64,000 nt of DNA from JAZKAR01 sp040389065 (GCA_040389065.1 JAZKAR010000020.1:1-64000), one strand, 5' to 3'. Shown: positions 43,167 through 52,858, numbered from the stretch's first letter. The notes: generated by a model not told the origin, from the letters alone. A program made the numbers and translations.

Positions 43167-43509
43167 AAAATAATTAAGCAATTCTCACCAAATATAAATC
43201 GTTAGCATTTGATACAGGCAAATCGATATAAATAAACAGGTAAGCAATAATTAAATTTTGGAAACGTTATTCATTTTAAAAGGCTTTATATTGATTACAA
43301 AAAATAATAGCCTAAGCTCCTTCTTATCTATTAATTAATGTGAATAAGAGAGTGTAAAATGAATAGATGATTAAAACAAATAGTATTAATACAGGTAGGG
43401 GAGATGATAGCAAAAAGATTAGAAGTTACGAGGTTTTGGGTTCTTTTGAAGCTGCGCACATAATAGTTTAATGCGTAATATTGTGAGGTTCTATTTATAC
43501 ATCAGCGAG
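43167..43509. other. Gap with a one-ended repeat remnant
   Basis: No gene is seen in this AT-rich stretch between repeat copy C and the DUF2970 gene. The remnant repeat F at 43419-43456 is the only recognisable structure. Confidence 0.5.
43419..43456. repeat. Palindromic repeat family, partial copy F
   Basis: TTAGAAGTTACGAGG at 43419 onward, followed by a TTGGGTTCT stretch, resembles the left end of copies C and D. No matching right end is found nearby. It is probably a decayed or truncated copy. Confidence 0.5.
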
Positions 43510-43710
43510 TTAAACGACTGCTTTGGCTATCATGATAAGCCCAATAACAACAATGATTAAAACAATATGTAATACAATAATAAGGTGCAGTGGTTTGATT
43601 TTTTTAAAGTCAGCATCGTGACCTGTTTGTTTACGAACGCCAACGAAGCTCCACAAAACAACTTTGATCAGGCGGAATAGATAGGTGATGGTTGACATAA
43701 ATGAGTGCAT
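43510..43710 (-). CDS. Small DUF2970-like membrane protein
   Basis: A 66-residue protein with the pattern LIKVVLWSFVGVRKQ, then KIKPLHLIIVLHIVLIIVVIG as a single TM helix and a short C-terminus. This matches the DUF2970 family of betaproteobacteria and relatives (SF.GVR motif and P-H-I before the helix). In many Burkholderiales the gene lies inside the cytochrome oxidase operon; here it stands alone 22 kb away. The function is unknown. An internal start at 43698 is possible. Confidence 0.7.
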   Translation of the reverse strand: MHSFMSTITYLFRLIKVVLWSFVGVRKQTGHDADFKKIKPLHLIIVLHIVLIIVVIGLIMIAKAVV

Positions 43711-43904
43711 GATGGTTTTACTCAGAGCTTCCTATAAGCAGTATATCAGCAAGTGCTATGATGCATGGCGGTTATACAAAACAGGTTTAACAGAGTATTG
43801 GCGTACTGTTATGCGCTCAGATTTTGGGTTTGAGCACTAATGGTTAGCTTGGGGTACATACCCTTGCTGAAAAAATATCAATAAGCAGTGATAGCGAATA
43901 TAGA

Positions 43905-46900
43905 ATGGGATCTTCGGTAACGTCTACAAAACATGATGAAAGCCTTTTGCAGGCAGAGGCTCCTATTGCATTGGCTTTAGAAAAATTACGTTCCCGTTTG
44001 CTAGATTTAAGTCTGCGCAATCGTTTGTTGAATTACAAACCCTCTAAAAGCCGTAGCCTACAGTTCGTAAATGTTAAACATTTAAACGAGATATACGATC
44101 AGTTATTGAACGGCAAACGAGCACGTTTGCTTCCTATACCTGAGCCAGAAACTTCTGTTGGAGTATCTTTGCAGAAGCAAGAGTATTTTGATGAAGCTGA
44201 TGAAGCAATTATTGAGCCGCTGAAAGCTAGGGAATATGCTCAACATTTAGGCATAAATACTGACATCGATTTAGCCAGAGAAGACGGCTCGCCAAATTTA
44301 ACGCCCTCGTTGAGTTTGAGCGCTGATGAAGTAGCTAAAGAGAAAATTTCTTTAGAACTTCAAGCACTTTTCTTTCCTTCAGACCTTGAGAAGCGTGTAA
44401 AAAAAATTGCTGCTGAAGCACGCACCATTTTAGAGGAAACCGGCACCACGATGTTACATCTGGTATTCGGTTTTTTAGAGTTTTATGAGTCAGAGTCTTC
44501 TGATAAGCCCTTATTGGCTCCATTATTAGCACTGCCTGTTAGCCTTGAGCGAGGCGAAATTGATCCTGTTAGCCGTGTGTATCGCTATTATCTAGTATCA
44601 AACGAAGAAGAAATTCAAGAAAATTTTACGCTTAGAGAAAAATTAAAACAGGAGTTTCGTTTACATTTGCCTGAGGCCGAAGAAAATGAATCTCCTGATA
44701 GCTACTTTTTAAAAATTAATGAGGCGATTAAAACACGCAAAGGTTGGCAAGTTCGCCGTCAGCTTTCATTGGGCATGTTGTCGTTTACTAAGTTAAGTAT
44801 GTGGGCTGATCTTGACCCTGAGCGTTATCCGGCTTTAATCAACCAACATTTGGTACGGCAAATTTTTGAGGGTATACAAACACAAGAAGGCAATGAAGCC
44901 TCTGGCTCCATTATTTTACAGGCAGAAGATTATTCGATTGATAGCCATCCTCAGGCGCATCTCCCTTTAATTTATGACGCAGACTCCTCTCAGCATAGTG
45001 TATTAATAGATGCACTAGCAGGCAAAAATATCGTTGTTAATGGGCCGCCAGGTACAGGAAAATCACAAACGATTACAAATATAATCGCCGCAACCTTGGC
45101 GGCAGGTAAACGCGTGTTGTTTGTAGCAGAAAAATTAACTGCATTAGAAGTGGTTCACAAGCGATTAGAGCAAGCTAATCTTGGTCATTTTTGCTTAGAG
45201 CTGCACAGTCATAAAACGCAAAAAAAGCAGTTATTGGCAGATATTAAACGCCGAATGGAATTGAAGTGCGAACCGCAATTACAGCTAGACGCTAAATTAA
45301 AGCTATTAGAGGAACAAAAGCAAACATTACAGCGGTATGCCACCCTAATGGGAAGCGAAATTCATAATGCGTTGGGCATGAGTGTTCATGAAGTATTGTG
45401 GGCGGCAGAGCATAAGCGGCAAATTTTAAGAGAGTGTAAGCAGGCATCTTTAAATGGCATGTTGCAAAACCTGCATTTTGACAAAGCAGAAACATGGAGC
45501 CTAGGGGAGTTAGCGCGTCAAAAAAAACTACTTAGCCAGTTAGCGGATCATTTTACTGCTTCAGGGCAATCACGTGAACCTGGAGAGGCTTATCCTTGGT
45601 ATGGGTTTCAAATGCTTATGCAAGCCTCTCATCAGAGTGCTGACATACTGGACATCGTTAAGGCAGCGCATGAAGAAAGCCAAGCCTGTTGTGAGTATTG
45701 GAATCAGATTGAATCATTAGGAATAGTGCGGTTGGATGAGGCAGCGCTTGAGCAGATAAGGGTTACGGTTCGTGAGCTTGTTGCACCGCCCAAACATCTA
45801 TGTGTGCCGTTAGTGGCTCGAATGTTTTCTAATGATGATCCCTTATGCCAATCTCGCCAGCCATTGTTTGATCGCATCATAGCAACGTTACAACAGGTAG
45901 TGGAGTGGCGTGCGACTCAAAAAGCTATTTTAAAAGAAAGTGTTCATCCTCAAAAAAGTGAGTTGAACATTGTTTTAGCGCAGCTTGAGGCTTGGAAGCA
46001 TCAGTTTTGGGTGCATTCTCATGCAGTAGATACCAGTGCCTCTCTTCTCATGGCTGATAAAAGTCTGCGGGTGGTTAGTGACACTCAGCAGCAACTCAAC
46101 AAAAAATATGAAGCGTTGACGTCTCTACTCGATCAGTTTGGGCTTGTAGAGGCAGAGTTCAATCTTGAAAAGGGCAACAGTGATAAAGATGCTTTGCAGA
46201 AAGCTCTACATACCCTGGCTTCGTATGACATTTTTAATAGACCGATACAGAGTTTAGTTGAGAGGGCCTCTGCAATAGAGAAGGTTCGAGAAGAGCTTTC
46301 ACAGGCTTTAAAAAATAGTGAGCAGTTTGCGTATCGCTGGCAGCTTAGCTTTGATGGAGCGCCGCAGACTGTTGCTAAATGGATGCAGCAAGAGGCTTTT
46401 CAAGGTCTAAAGGAATCATTGAACAAAAATTCTTCAACTGATTTACCAAGGACAAATGCCTTAATAGAATCTTTTGATTGGGCTGGTATTCTTAGGCAGG
46501 CGCAAGCATTCGATAGCCTTCAAGCATCGTACAGCGATGTGCCGCTAGGCGTGTTAATTAAGCGCTATGAAAATGAGGAAGAATTAATTTCAACTATAAA
46601 GCGTGCACTGCAAACTCTGAAGCAGTGCATAACAGAATGTGGAGAGAGTTTTGCCTCTGATGTTCTAAGTCTTAGCCGAATGGTTACTTTGACTGAGATT
46701 GCTTCAATAGCACCTATAGCGTTATTGTCCTATCGAAAGAAAACGTTTGAAGATAGTCGGTTTGGTGAAATATTTCAGCATGCTAAAGCAGATTATGAGA
46801 AAGACCAGCAAGAGTATGCTCAATTAAGCCAACTATTTTTTCTTGATGCGTTGCCAACCATTGAAGACATTAAGCGTGCTGTACGTATTTTTCGCCGAGG

Positions 46901-49900
46901 CGATGCTTTATTAAATTGCTTAAAGGCAGACTGGCGGTGGGCTAAAAAGATATACAAAGAAATGAGCCAGCCTAATGGTGCAGGGCGATTGCATAGTGCC
47001 CAAGAGCGGGCAAATGCCTGTTTAAGGCTGGTAGCTTGGCATGAACACCGTACTGGTTTTACACATTCGGATGAGTATAAAACCTACTTGGGAGCATTAT
47101 TTAAAGGGGTTGAGACTGATTTTGAGAAAATTGAAACATTATATCAATGGTATCAAATAAGTTTAAGCCGCTTGGCTTTGCGAGCGCAATGGTCTGAATC
47201 GATCTCATTAAGTGAATTAGACGAGCGAAAAATAAAAGTATTGGCTGCACAAGCGAATACCTTGATGAATGCATGGGAAAGTTTGCAGTCAGCCTGGGGG
47301 CAATTATCAAAAGCGACGTTGAAAGATGGCATAACGCTCGAAACACATGATTGGAACAATACGCTAGAAAGCTTGCAGGCAGCTAACGCTGCATTAAAGA
47401 ATGCCATAAGTTTTTTTATTCCCTTAGTAGACAATGATATCAGCTCTCGCCGTGCCATTGAGTTAATACAAGCGACACTGGCTCAATATGCAATTCAAGA
47501 AGATTTAAAAAAGCTTTCAAAGGGCAAAGAAGCCATTGCGATGGCAGCAGGCAGTGAGTTTAAAATATTAGCTCAGCAGCCTGTTTCCACCTGGGAAGAT
47601 TATCTAAACTCTGTTAAAGACATAACAGATGCTTTATTCGTGCTCGAAAATATTTCTCAGGCAGTCAATGCCCAGAAACCTGATTTAGATGAAGCTACGA
47701 TACTTAAAGCAGCACTTAGCCCAGCATTTAAGCCAATACTTGATATAACACCTAGTGGTTTATTGAGCGTGTTATCTACCAAAGATGATATAGAGCAGAT
47801 TATCTCACAGCTTATCGGGGCAGAAGGTCAGGTGTTAAATCAATCATTAAAGGATCGATTGATACAAGAAACACAATGGCAACTTTATCTTGCAACGATA
47901 GATCGTTTTAATAAGGAATTAAATGGGCTAGCAGTATCGCTTGAGCTAAAAGTAGCTGATGCTGACCGATACACCTTAAACGATAGTGTAAAGGCGATGA
48001 AGGCCACGGTTCAAGCAGACCAACTGTTGCAATCGCTAGCTTCAGATAATTCGATTAGATATACATTTGATGCATGTATTTATCAAGAAAAACAAGAAGC
48101 ATTAGAAGCCTATTCTATTGAAAACCTCAAGGCCAGTTGGGCCTGGGGGCTATCGATTGCACGTTCCTCACTTCCTTTATTTGCTAAGGCTGCTTTATTA
48201 AGCGATACAGTTGAATTAGCATGGGACATTCTGATTCAGAGTGCATTAAAAGCAAAAAACTCTCTAGAGAGCATTCAATCTATTCTTACTCAGCTTCAAT
48301 CCTATGGAATTTTTGATTGGGAAAAATGGCTAAATGGGGCGCGTAGTGAGCGTTTTTCACAAGAAAATACAGAGCAAGCTGCTTTTAAAAGGCGGTTGTG
48401 TGATCAGATAGCTCAGCGGTTAAGCCGAGCGCTACATGCTGAAAAGTTACTTATTCCACAGGCCCAATATTTTGCTATGCGGGGCGTGTGCATGCAAGAA
48501 GATTGCGCGGTGCTGATACCATTTTTGGAAAATCAGCAATGTGTGCCTGAATATTTAACAATAGCCTATGAGCGTGTGTTTTATACTTCACTTTGCCGCG
48601 TTATTTATAGTGCTTACCCGGAGTTATTGCATTTTTATGGGCAATCGCATGAGCAACTGCGTGAGCAGTATCAGCGTTTAGATAAAGAGATTATTCGCAT
48701 AAATGGCTTAAAAATTGCGTATGACTTGAGTGCTGCCGCGACGCTTCCTGCCGGAACAACCGGTGTTAAAGTAGCAGACCGTACTGAAATGGCACTGATT
48801 TATCACGAGATGAATAAAACAAGAAACCATCTTGCGGTGCGCCAATTAGTGAAGCGTGCCGGGCAGTCGCTTTTAGCGCTAAAACCTTGTTTTATGATGA
48901 GTCCCTTATCCGTTGCTCACTATCTGGAGCAAGGCTCTATTGATTTTGATGTGATTATTATGGATGAAGCCTCTCAGTTGCGTCCTGAAGATGCATTAGG
49001 CGCAATTGCGCGCGGCAAACAGTTAATTGTGGTGGGTGACCCCAAGCAGTTACCGCCTACTTCTTTTTTTGATCAAATGATTGAAGACGATGATGAGGAA
49101 GAAAGCTTAGCTTCAGTAGACGGGGCAGAAAGTATTCTCGATATTTGCCAGCAATTATTTAATCCGGTACGTACCTTAAAATGGCATTATCGCTCGCAAC
49201 ATCAATCGTTGATAGCGTTTTCAAATTTTCATTTTTATGACAATAGCCTGGTTGTGTTTCCATCTCCCTATGAGCATGGAAAGTATAACCATGCTGATCA
49301 GAGTGCCTCTAGGCAGCAGTATGGCGTTTATTTTCATTATGTTGAGAATGGCGAATATAAAGAGCGTCGTAATTATCCAGAGGCTTTACGGGTAGTGAAA
49401 GCCGCGATAGCGACTATTCTTGAAAAGCCTGATGAATCACTTGGCCTGGTTGCACTTAATCTTGTGCAAAGAGATTTAATTCATGATCTGTTTGATAAAG
49501 AAAGCGAAGCTCTTGAGGCGGTTCAAACGTATTTAGCGCGGTGGAACAGTAATGGCATTCCATTTTTTATTAAAAATCTTGAGCATGTACAGGGTGATGA
49601 GCGCGATACTATTTTAATTTCAACCGTATTTGGAAAAACAACTGCATCCACCCGAGTAAGGCAGAATTTTGGTCCTATCAGTCGTGAGAATGGGTGGCGG
49701 CGTTTAAATGTATTATTTACCCGCGCAAAAAAACGCTTAAGCATATTCAGTTCTATGTTGCCTGAAGATATTGCTGTTGATGAAAAAACTCCAAGGGGCA
49801 CCAAGGCGCTGCGTGATTATTTAGATTTTGCACGGCGCGGCATATTAGTTGAAACCGATTTTAATGAGCGTGAACCCGATAGCGATTTTGAAGTCTCAGT

Positions 49901-50294
49901 CGCAAACGTGCTCACGGCACAAGGGTACGCAGTAAAGTTTCAATTGGGAGTTGCTCATTTTTTCATCGATTTAGTCGTCAGAAATCCTGATCAACCTGGA
50001 GAGTTTTTAGCAGCGATAGAGTGTGATGGAGCAACGTACCATCGATCGGCTTCAGCACGTGATCGTGATCGTATACGCCAAGAGATTCTTGAATCCTTAG
50101 GTTGGCGAGGCCGAATATGGCGAATATGGTCAGCCGATTGGTTTTATAATCCTCAGCGAGAAATTGAGCGGCTACTGAGTTTTTTAAATGAAAGAAGGCA
50201 GCTTAGGGCCACAGAAATATCATGTATGGCAAATAAGGCTTTTATAGATGAGAGCTTAAACAATACGGTTACCGCAAGCGCAACCGTATTGTAA
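43905..50294 (+). CDS. Giant DUF4011-SF1 helicase-Vsr-like nuclease protein (defence-type)
   Basis: A 2129-residue protein. The N-terminus (about 22-200) has KLRSRLLDLSLRNRLLNYKP, the DUF4011 signature. A superfamily-1 helicase is split: Walker A GPPGTGKSQT near residue 381, then about 1300 mostly helical residues, then IIMDEASQLRPEDA (Walker B, about 1685), VVGDPKQLPPTSF, HVQGDERDTILIS and RRLNVLFTRAKKRL. The C-terminus (about 1990-2095) is a restriction-like nuclease of the Vsr/MTES type with SDFEVSVANVL, FIDLVV, AIECDGATYH and WRGRIWRIWSADWF. This architecture is known among antiviral defence genes and is thought to act on foreign nucleic acid. It is a single-gene locus with no methylase or toxin partner. 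All helicase and nuclease motifs look intact. Confidence 0.92.
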   Translation: MGSSVTSTKHDESLLQAEAPIALALEKLRSRLLDLSLRNRLLNYKPSKSRSLQFVNVKHLNEIYDQLLNGKRARLLPIPEPETSVGVSLQKQEYFDEADEAIIEPLKAREYAQHLGINTDIDLAREDGSPNLTPSLSLSADEVAKEKISLELQALFFPSDLEKRVKKIAAEARTILEETGTTMLHLVFGFLEFYESESSDKPLLAPLLALPVSLERGEIDPVSRVYRYYLVSNEEEIQENFTLREKLKQEFRLHLPEAEENESPDSYFLKINEAIKTRKGWQVRRQLSLGMLSFTKLSMWADLDPERYPALINQHLVRQIFEGIQTQEGNEASGSIILQAEDYSIDSHPQAHLPLIYDADSSQHSVLIDALAGKNIVVNGPPGTGKSQTITNIIAATLAAGKRVLFVAEKLTALEVVHKRLEQANLGHFCLELHSHKTQKKQLLADIKRRMELKCEPQLQLDAKLKLLEEQKQTLQRYATLMGSEIHNALGMSVHEVLWAAEHKRQILRECKQASLNGMLQNLHFDKAETWSLGELARQKKLLSQLADHFTASGQSREPGEAYPWYGFQMLMQASHQSADILDIVKAAHEESQACCEYWNQIESLGIVRLDEAALEQIRVTVRELVAPPKHLCVPLVARMFSNDDPLCQSRQPLFDRIIATLQQVVEWRATQKAILKESVHPQKSELNIVLAQLEAWKHQFWVHSHAVDTSASLLMADKSLRVVSDTQQQLNKKYEALTSLLDQFGLVEAEFNLEKGNSDKDALQKALHTLASYDIFNRPIQSLVERASAIEKVREELSQALKNSEQFAYRWQLSFDGAPQTVAKWMQQEAFQGLKESLNKNSSTDLPRTNALIESFDWAGILRQAQAFDSLQASYSDVPLGVLIKRYENEEELISTIKRALQTLKQCITECGESFASDVLSLSRMVTLTEIASIAPIALLSYRKKTFEDSRFGEIFQHAKADYEKDQQEYAQLSQLFFLDALPTIEDIKRAVRIFRRGDALLNCLKADWRWAKKIYKEMSQPNGAGRLHSAQERANACLRLVAWHEHRTGFTHSDEYKTYLGALFKGVETDFEKIETLYQWYQISLSRLALRAQWSESISLSELDERKIKVLAAQANTLMNAWESLQSAWGQLSKATLKDGITLETHDWNNTLESLQAANAALKNAISFFIPLVDNDISSRRAIELIQATLAQYAIQEDLKKLSKGKEAIAMAAGSEFKILAQQPVSTWEDYLNSVKDITDALFVLENISQAVNAQKPDLDEATILKAALSPAFKPILDITPSGLLSVLSTKDDIEQIISQLIGAEGQVLNQSLKDRLIQETQWQLYLATIDRFNKELNGLAVSLELKVADADRYTLNDSVKAMKATVQADQLLQSLASDNSIRYTFDACIYQEKQEALEAYSIENLKASWAWGLSIARSSLPLFAKAALLSDTVELAWDILIQSALKAKNSLESIQSILTQLQSYGIFDWEKWLNGARSERFSQENTEQAAFKRRLCDQIAQRLSRALHAEKLLIPQAQYFAMRGVCMQEDCAVLIPFLENQQCVPEYLTIAYERVFYTSLCRVIYSAYPELLHFYGQSHEQLREQYQRLDKEIIRINGLKIAYDLSAAATLPAGTTGVKVADRTEMALIYHEMNKTRNHLAVRQLVKRAGQSLLALKPCFMMSPLSVAHYLEQGSIDFDVIIMDEASQLRPEDALGAIARGKQLIVVGDPKQLPPTSFFDQMIEDDDEEESLASVDGAESILDICQQLFNPVRTLKWHYRSQHQSLIAFSNFHFYDNSLVVFPSPYEHGKYNHADQSASRQQYGVYFHYVENGEYKERRNYPEALRVVKAAIATILEKPDESLGLVALNLVQRDLIHDLFDKESEALEAVQTYLARWNSNGIPFFIKNLEHVQGDERDTILISTVFGKTTASTRVRQNFGPISRENGWRRLNVLFTRAKKRLSIFSSMLPEDIAVDEKTPRGTKALRDYLDFARRGILVETDFNEREPDSDFEVSVANVLTAQGYAVKFQLGVAHFFIDLVVRNPDQPGEFLAAIECDGATYHRSASARDRDRIRQEILESLGWRGRIWRIWSADWFYNPQREIERLLSFLNERRQLRATEISCMANKAFIDESLNNTVTASATVL

Positions 50295-50357
50295 GTTTAA
50301 CGCTAATAACGCTACTAATAGCTATAACAATTATTGAAGAATAGGAGTGGCAAAAAG

Positions 50358-51134
50358 ATGTATCGTAAAAGAAGCTTTGCGGGAACCCTTGCCTTGCTAT
50401 TCGCGTTATGCGTAAGTGAAGGCCCACATGTTTTCGCTGCGTCATACACGCTCTCGGGTAATGCTGGTGTGGCTAAAAAAATTGATGCGAACGCTGGCCA
50501 AGTAATTTCTTCTATTCCTGATACATTGAAGCAGCGATTGGTTGCGTGTACTGCATGTCATGGGCCAGAAGGCCGCGCGACACCAGAGGGTTATTTTCCA
50601 CGTATTGCTGGTAAACCAGCTGGTTATTTATATCATCAGTTAATCAACTTTCGTGAAGGGCGGCGCACAAGTCCTATGATGAGTTATATGGTGAAACATT
50701 TATCTGATGATTACCTGAAGGAAATGGCTGACTATTTTTCTAATCAGCATATAGCCTATGCTCCTGTAGAACCATCTCGACTTTCTTCTGAAATTTTAGC
50801 GAAAGGACAAAAGCTTGTTAAATTTGGAGATGCTTCGCGACAAATTCCTGCTTGTGCCGCTTGCCATGGAGAAGCTTTAATGGGAGTAGCTCCTGATATT
50901 CCAGGATTATTAGGTTTGCCGCGTGATTATTTAAGAGCGCAGTTAAGTTCTTGGAGCAATGGACTACGCAGAACAGTAGCTCCTGATTGTATGGCAAAAA
51001 TTGCCCGCCAACTTACAGGAGATGATATGTATGCAGTAACGGCTTGGCTTGCATCTCAATCTATTCCTCAGGATCGTTTAGATGTCAGTACAACTGCTTT
51101 GAAATTACCTATTCCGTGCGGAAGTGTAAGATGA
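50358..51134 (+). CDS. Diheme cytochrome c4-like protein
   Basis: A periplasmic electron carrier of 258 residues starting at ATG 50358 after AGGAG; an in-frame TTG upstream is less likely. A signal peptide (about 1-27) ends VFAAS. Two heme sites, CTACHGPEGRA and CAACHGEALMG, lie in two similar domains, each with a downstream Met (SPMMSYM and a later Met), as in cytochrome c4/c553-type proteins. It is followed 10 bases later by a triheme cytochrome gene, so the two probably form one electron-transfer chain to the terminal oxidase. Confidence 0.88.
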   Translation: MYRKRSFAGTLALLFALCVSEGPHVFAASYTLSGNAGVAKKIDANAGQVISSIPDTLKQRLVACTACHGPEGRATPEGYFPRIAGKPAGYLYHQLINFREGRRTSPMMSYMVKHLSDDYLKEMADYFSNQHIAYAPVEPSRLSSEILAKGQKLVKFGDASRQIPACAACHGEALMGVAPDIPGLLGLPRDYLRAQLSSWSNGLRRTVAPDCMAKIARQLTGDDMYAVTAWLASQSIPQDRLDVSTTALKLPIPCGSVR

Positions 51135-51144
51135 AAGTGCTGAC

Positions 51145-52497
51145 ATGAAAAAGAACATAATTCGAATAATTGCAGCTCTTTGTTTACTTGGTATTGCGCT
51201 TAGTGTTGGATGTATAGCATCTGGTAATACAATTGGGGCAGTGCTAAAAGCCATTTTTTCAGAAGATCAAAGTACAGGGCAATCAGGGTTAAGTGAAAGC
51301 GAACTTGCGCAACCCACATCACAGATTATTGAGCGAGGCCGTTATTTGGCACGCATTGGCAATTGTATGCCTTGCCATACTGCAAAAGGCTCTGATGTAT
51401 ATGCTGGCGGACGGGAGTTTAAAACAGCGTTTGGTGCTTTATATTCACCCAATATTACATCTGACGTAAGCACAGGCTTAGGCGCATGGTCAGCCACAGA
51501 TTTTTGGAAGGCTATTCATTTAGGTCGCTCTAAAAACGGGCATCTTATGTATCCTGCTTTTCCGTATACCAATTACACCAAAATAACACGTCGCGATGCT
51601 GATGCTCTTTATCTGTATTTTAAAACTGTACCTGCAGTCGTGCGTGTGAATCAAAGTCATGATTTACAGTTTCCTTATAATCAGCGATTTCTATTAAATA
51701 TTTGGCGAGCATTATATTTTCGCCCAGGGGTATTCGAGGCTCAACCCCAATTTGACGAGCAATGGAATCGCGGTGCGTATCTCGTGCAAGGATTAGGGCA
51801 TTGTAGTGCCTGCCATACTGCACGAAACAGATTGGGTGCCACGAATGAACAATCTGATTTAGCAGGAGGATTAATGCCTACGCTAGATTGGTATGCGCCT
51901 TCATTAACAGGAAGTGCACATTTGGGTTTAGGGGAATGGACATCGCAAGATGTATTTGATTTACTCAAAACAGGTGTTTCTAAACGGGGTTCAGTGTTTG
52001 GGCCTATGTCTGAGGTAGTGAGCGAAAGCTTGCAATATATGAACGATCAAGATACACGTGCAATGGTAACGTATTTAAAAGCGTTACCTGAAACCCCTGA
52101 GCAACTTCAGCAAGCGTCCCAAGACTGGCGTTTTCCACCTGTACCTGCCCATGATAAGGCGCGCTTACTTACTCTAGGCTCTCAGCTATATCAAAAGTAT
52201 TGTATCGAGTGCCATCAGGCAGGAGGAAAAGGGATGGCACCTCATTATCCCCCTTTAGTGGCTAATCGTTCTATTACCATGTATTCGGCTGTTAACGCTA
52301 TTCGCATGGTGCTGAATGGAGGCTATCCTCCTTCCACGCAAGGTAATCCTCGCCCTTATGGTATGCCGCCGTTTCGGCATCAATTGAGTGATGATGAAGT
52401 AGCCGCTGTGGTGTCGTATGTTTTAAGTGCATGGGGAAACAATGCTGAACCTGTATCTGCAGAAGAAGTTGGGAGGTATCGCTCAATTCCTGATTAA
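51145..52497 (+). CDS. Triheme membrane-anchored cytochrome c (alcohol/gluconate dehydrogenase subunit II-like)
   Basis: A 450-residue protein with an N-terminal signal or anchor helix (about 5-27) and three c-type heme sites: CMPCHT, CSACHT and CIECHQ. Family stretches are RGRYLARIGNC, GALYSPNITSD, GLGAWSATDFWKAI, LVQGLGHCSACHTARN and MPPFRHQLSDDEVAAVVSYV. This is the layout of the cytochrome subunit of membrane alcohol, gluconate or aldehyde dehydrogenases. No dehydrogenase subunit gene is adjacent, so it may be an electron carrier paired with the upstream diheme cytochrome. The ribosome site before 51145 is weak. Confidence 0.9.
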   Translation: MKKNIIRIIAALCLLGIALSVGCIASGNTIGAVLKAIFSEDQSTGQSGLSESELAQPTSQIIERGRYLARIGNCMPCHTAKGSDVYAGGREFKTAFGALYSPNITSDVSTGLGAWSATDFWKAIHLGRSKNGHLMYPAFPYTNYTKITRRDADALYLYFKTVPAVVRVNQSHDLQFPYNQRFLLNIWRALYFRPGVFEAQPQFDEQWNRGAYLVQGLGHCSACHTARNRLGATNEQSDLAGGLMPTLDWYAPSLTGSAHLGLGEWTSQDVFDLLKTGVSKRGSVFGPMSEVVSESLQYMNDQDTRAMVTYLKALPETPEQLQQASQDWRFPPVPAHDKARLLTLGSQLYQKYCIECHQAGGKGMAPHYPPLVANRSITMYSAVNAIRMVLNGGYPPSTQGNPRPYGMPPFRHQLSDDEVAAVVSYVLSAWGNNAEPVSAEEVGRYRSIPD

Positions 52498-52858
52498 TAT
52501 AATTTGATAACAACCATCTTCTGATGTTTGCAATAGATTTTATTTAAACTTTACGAGTTGGGTTCTCCCTGCGTGTTGGCAACTTGTCGTACTTCGTTGT
52601 ACTGTCTGCATTGCCAAGTGGGACATCCCAAGCCTTGAGTGAACTTAACTGCGTAATGTATACATTGATAGATATTTTTTATAAAGCTATACGTTTGTTT
52701 TTGCTTTTTAATGTCGCCTACTAAAAACTAATACAAAATTGTCCTGGCGGTGTTGCGGCAGCTGATCATAATAGTTATATATTGCCAACCCTATCGTGTT
52801 TCTACATAAAAGCGTTAGGCATGCATTTAGATTTATTACCCTATGAAATGGTTAGGGC
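52498..52858. other. Gap holding repeat copy D and the kinase leader
   Basis: The gap contains palindromic repeat copy D at 52548-52659. The remaining 200 bases before the kinase gene show no coding frame and no promoter strong enough to call. Confidence 0.5.
52548..52659. repeat. Palindromic repeat family, copy D
   Basis: An element of about 112 bp with ends ACTTTACGAGTTG and the reverse complement ACATTACGCAGTTA, less well conserved than in copies B and C. The interior TTGTACTGTCTGCATTGCCA is nearly identical to A and C. The extra inner palindrome GTGGGACATCCCA lies in the right half, opposite to its place in copy C. Confidence 0.8.

Noticed and set aside
43905..50294. Restriction-modification or Mokosh-type locus
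   Set aside because: No methyltransferase, kinase or phospholipase-D nuclease partner is adjacent, and the C-terminal nuclease looks Vsr-like.
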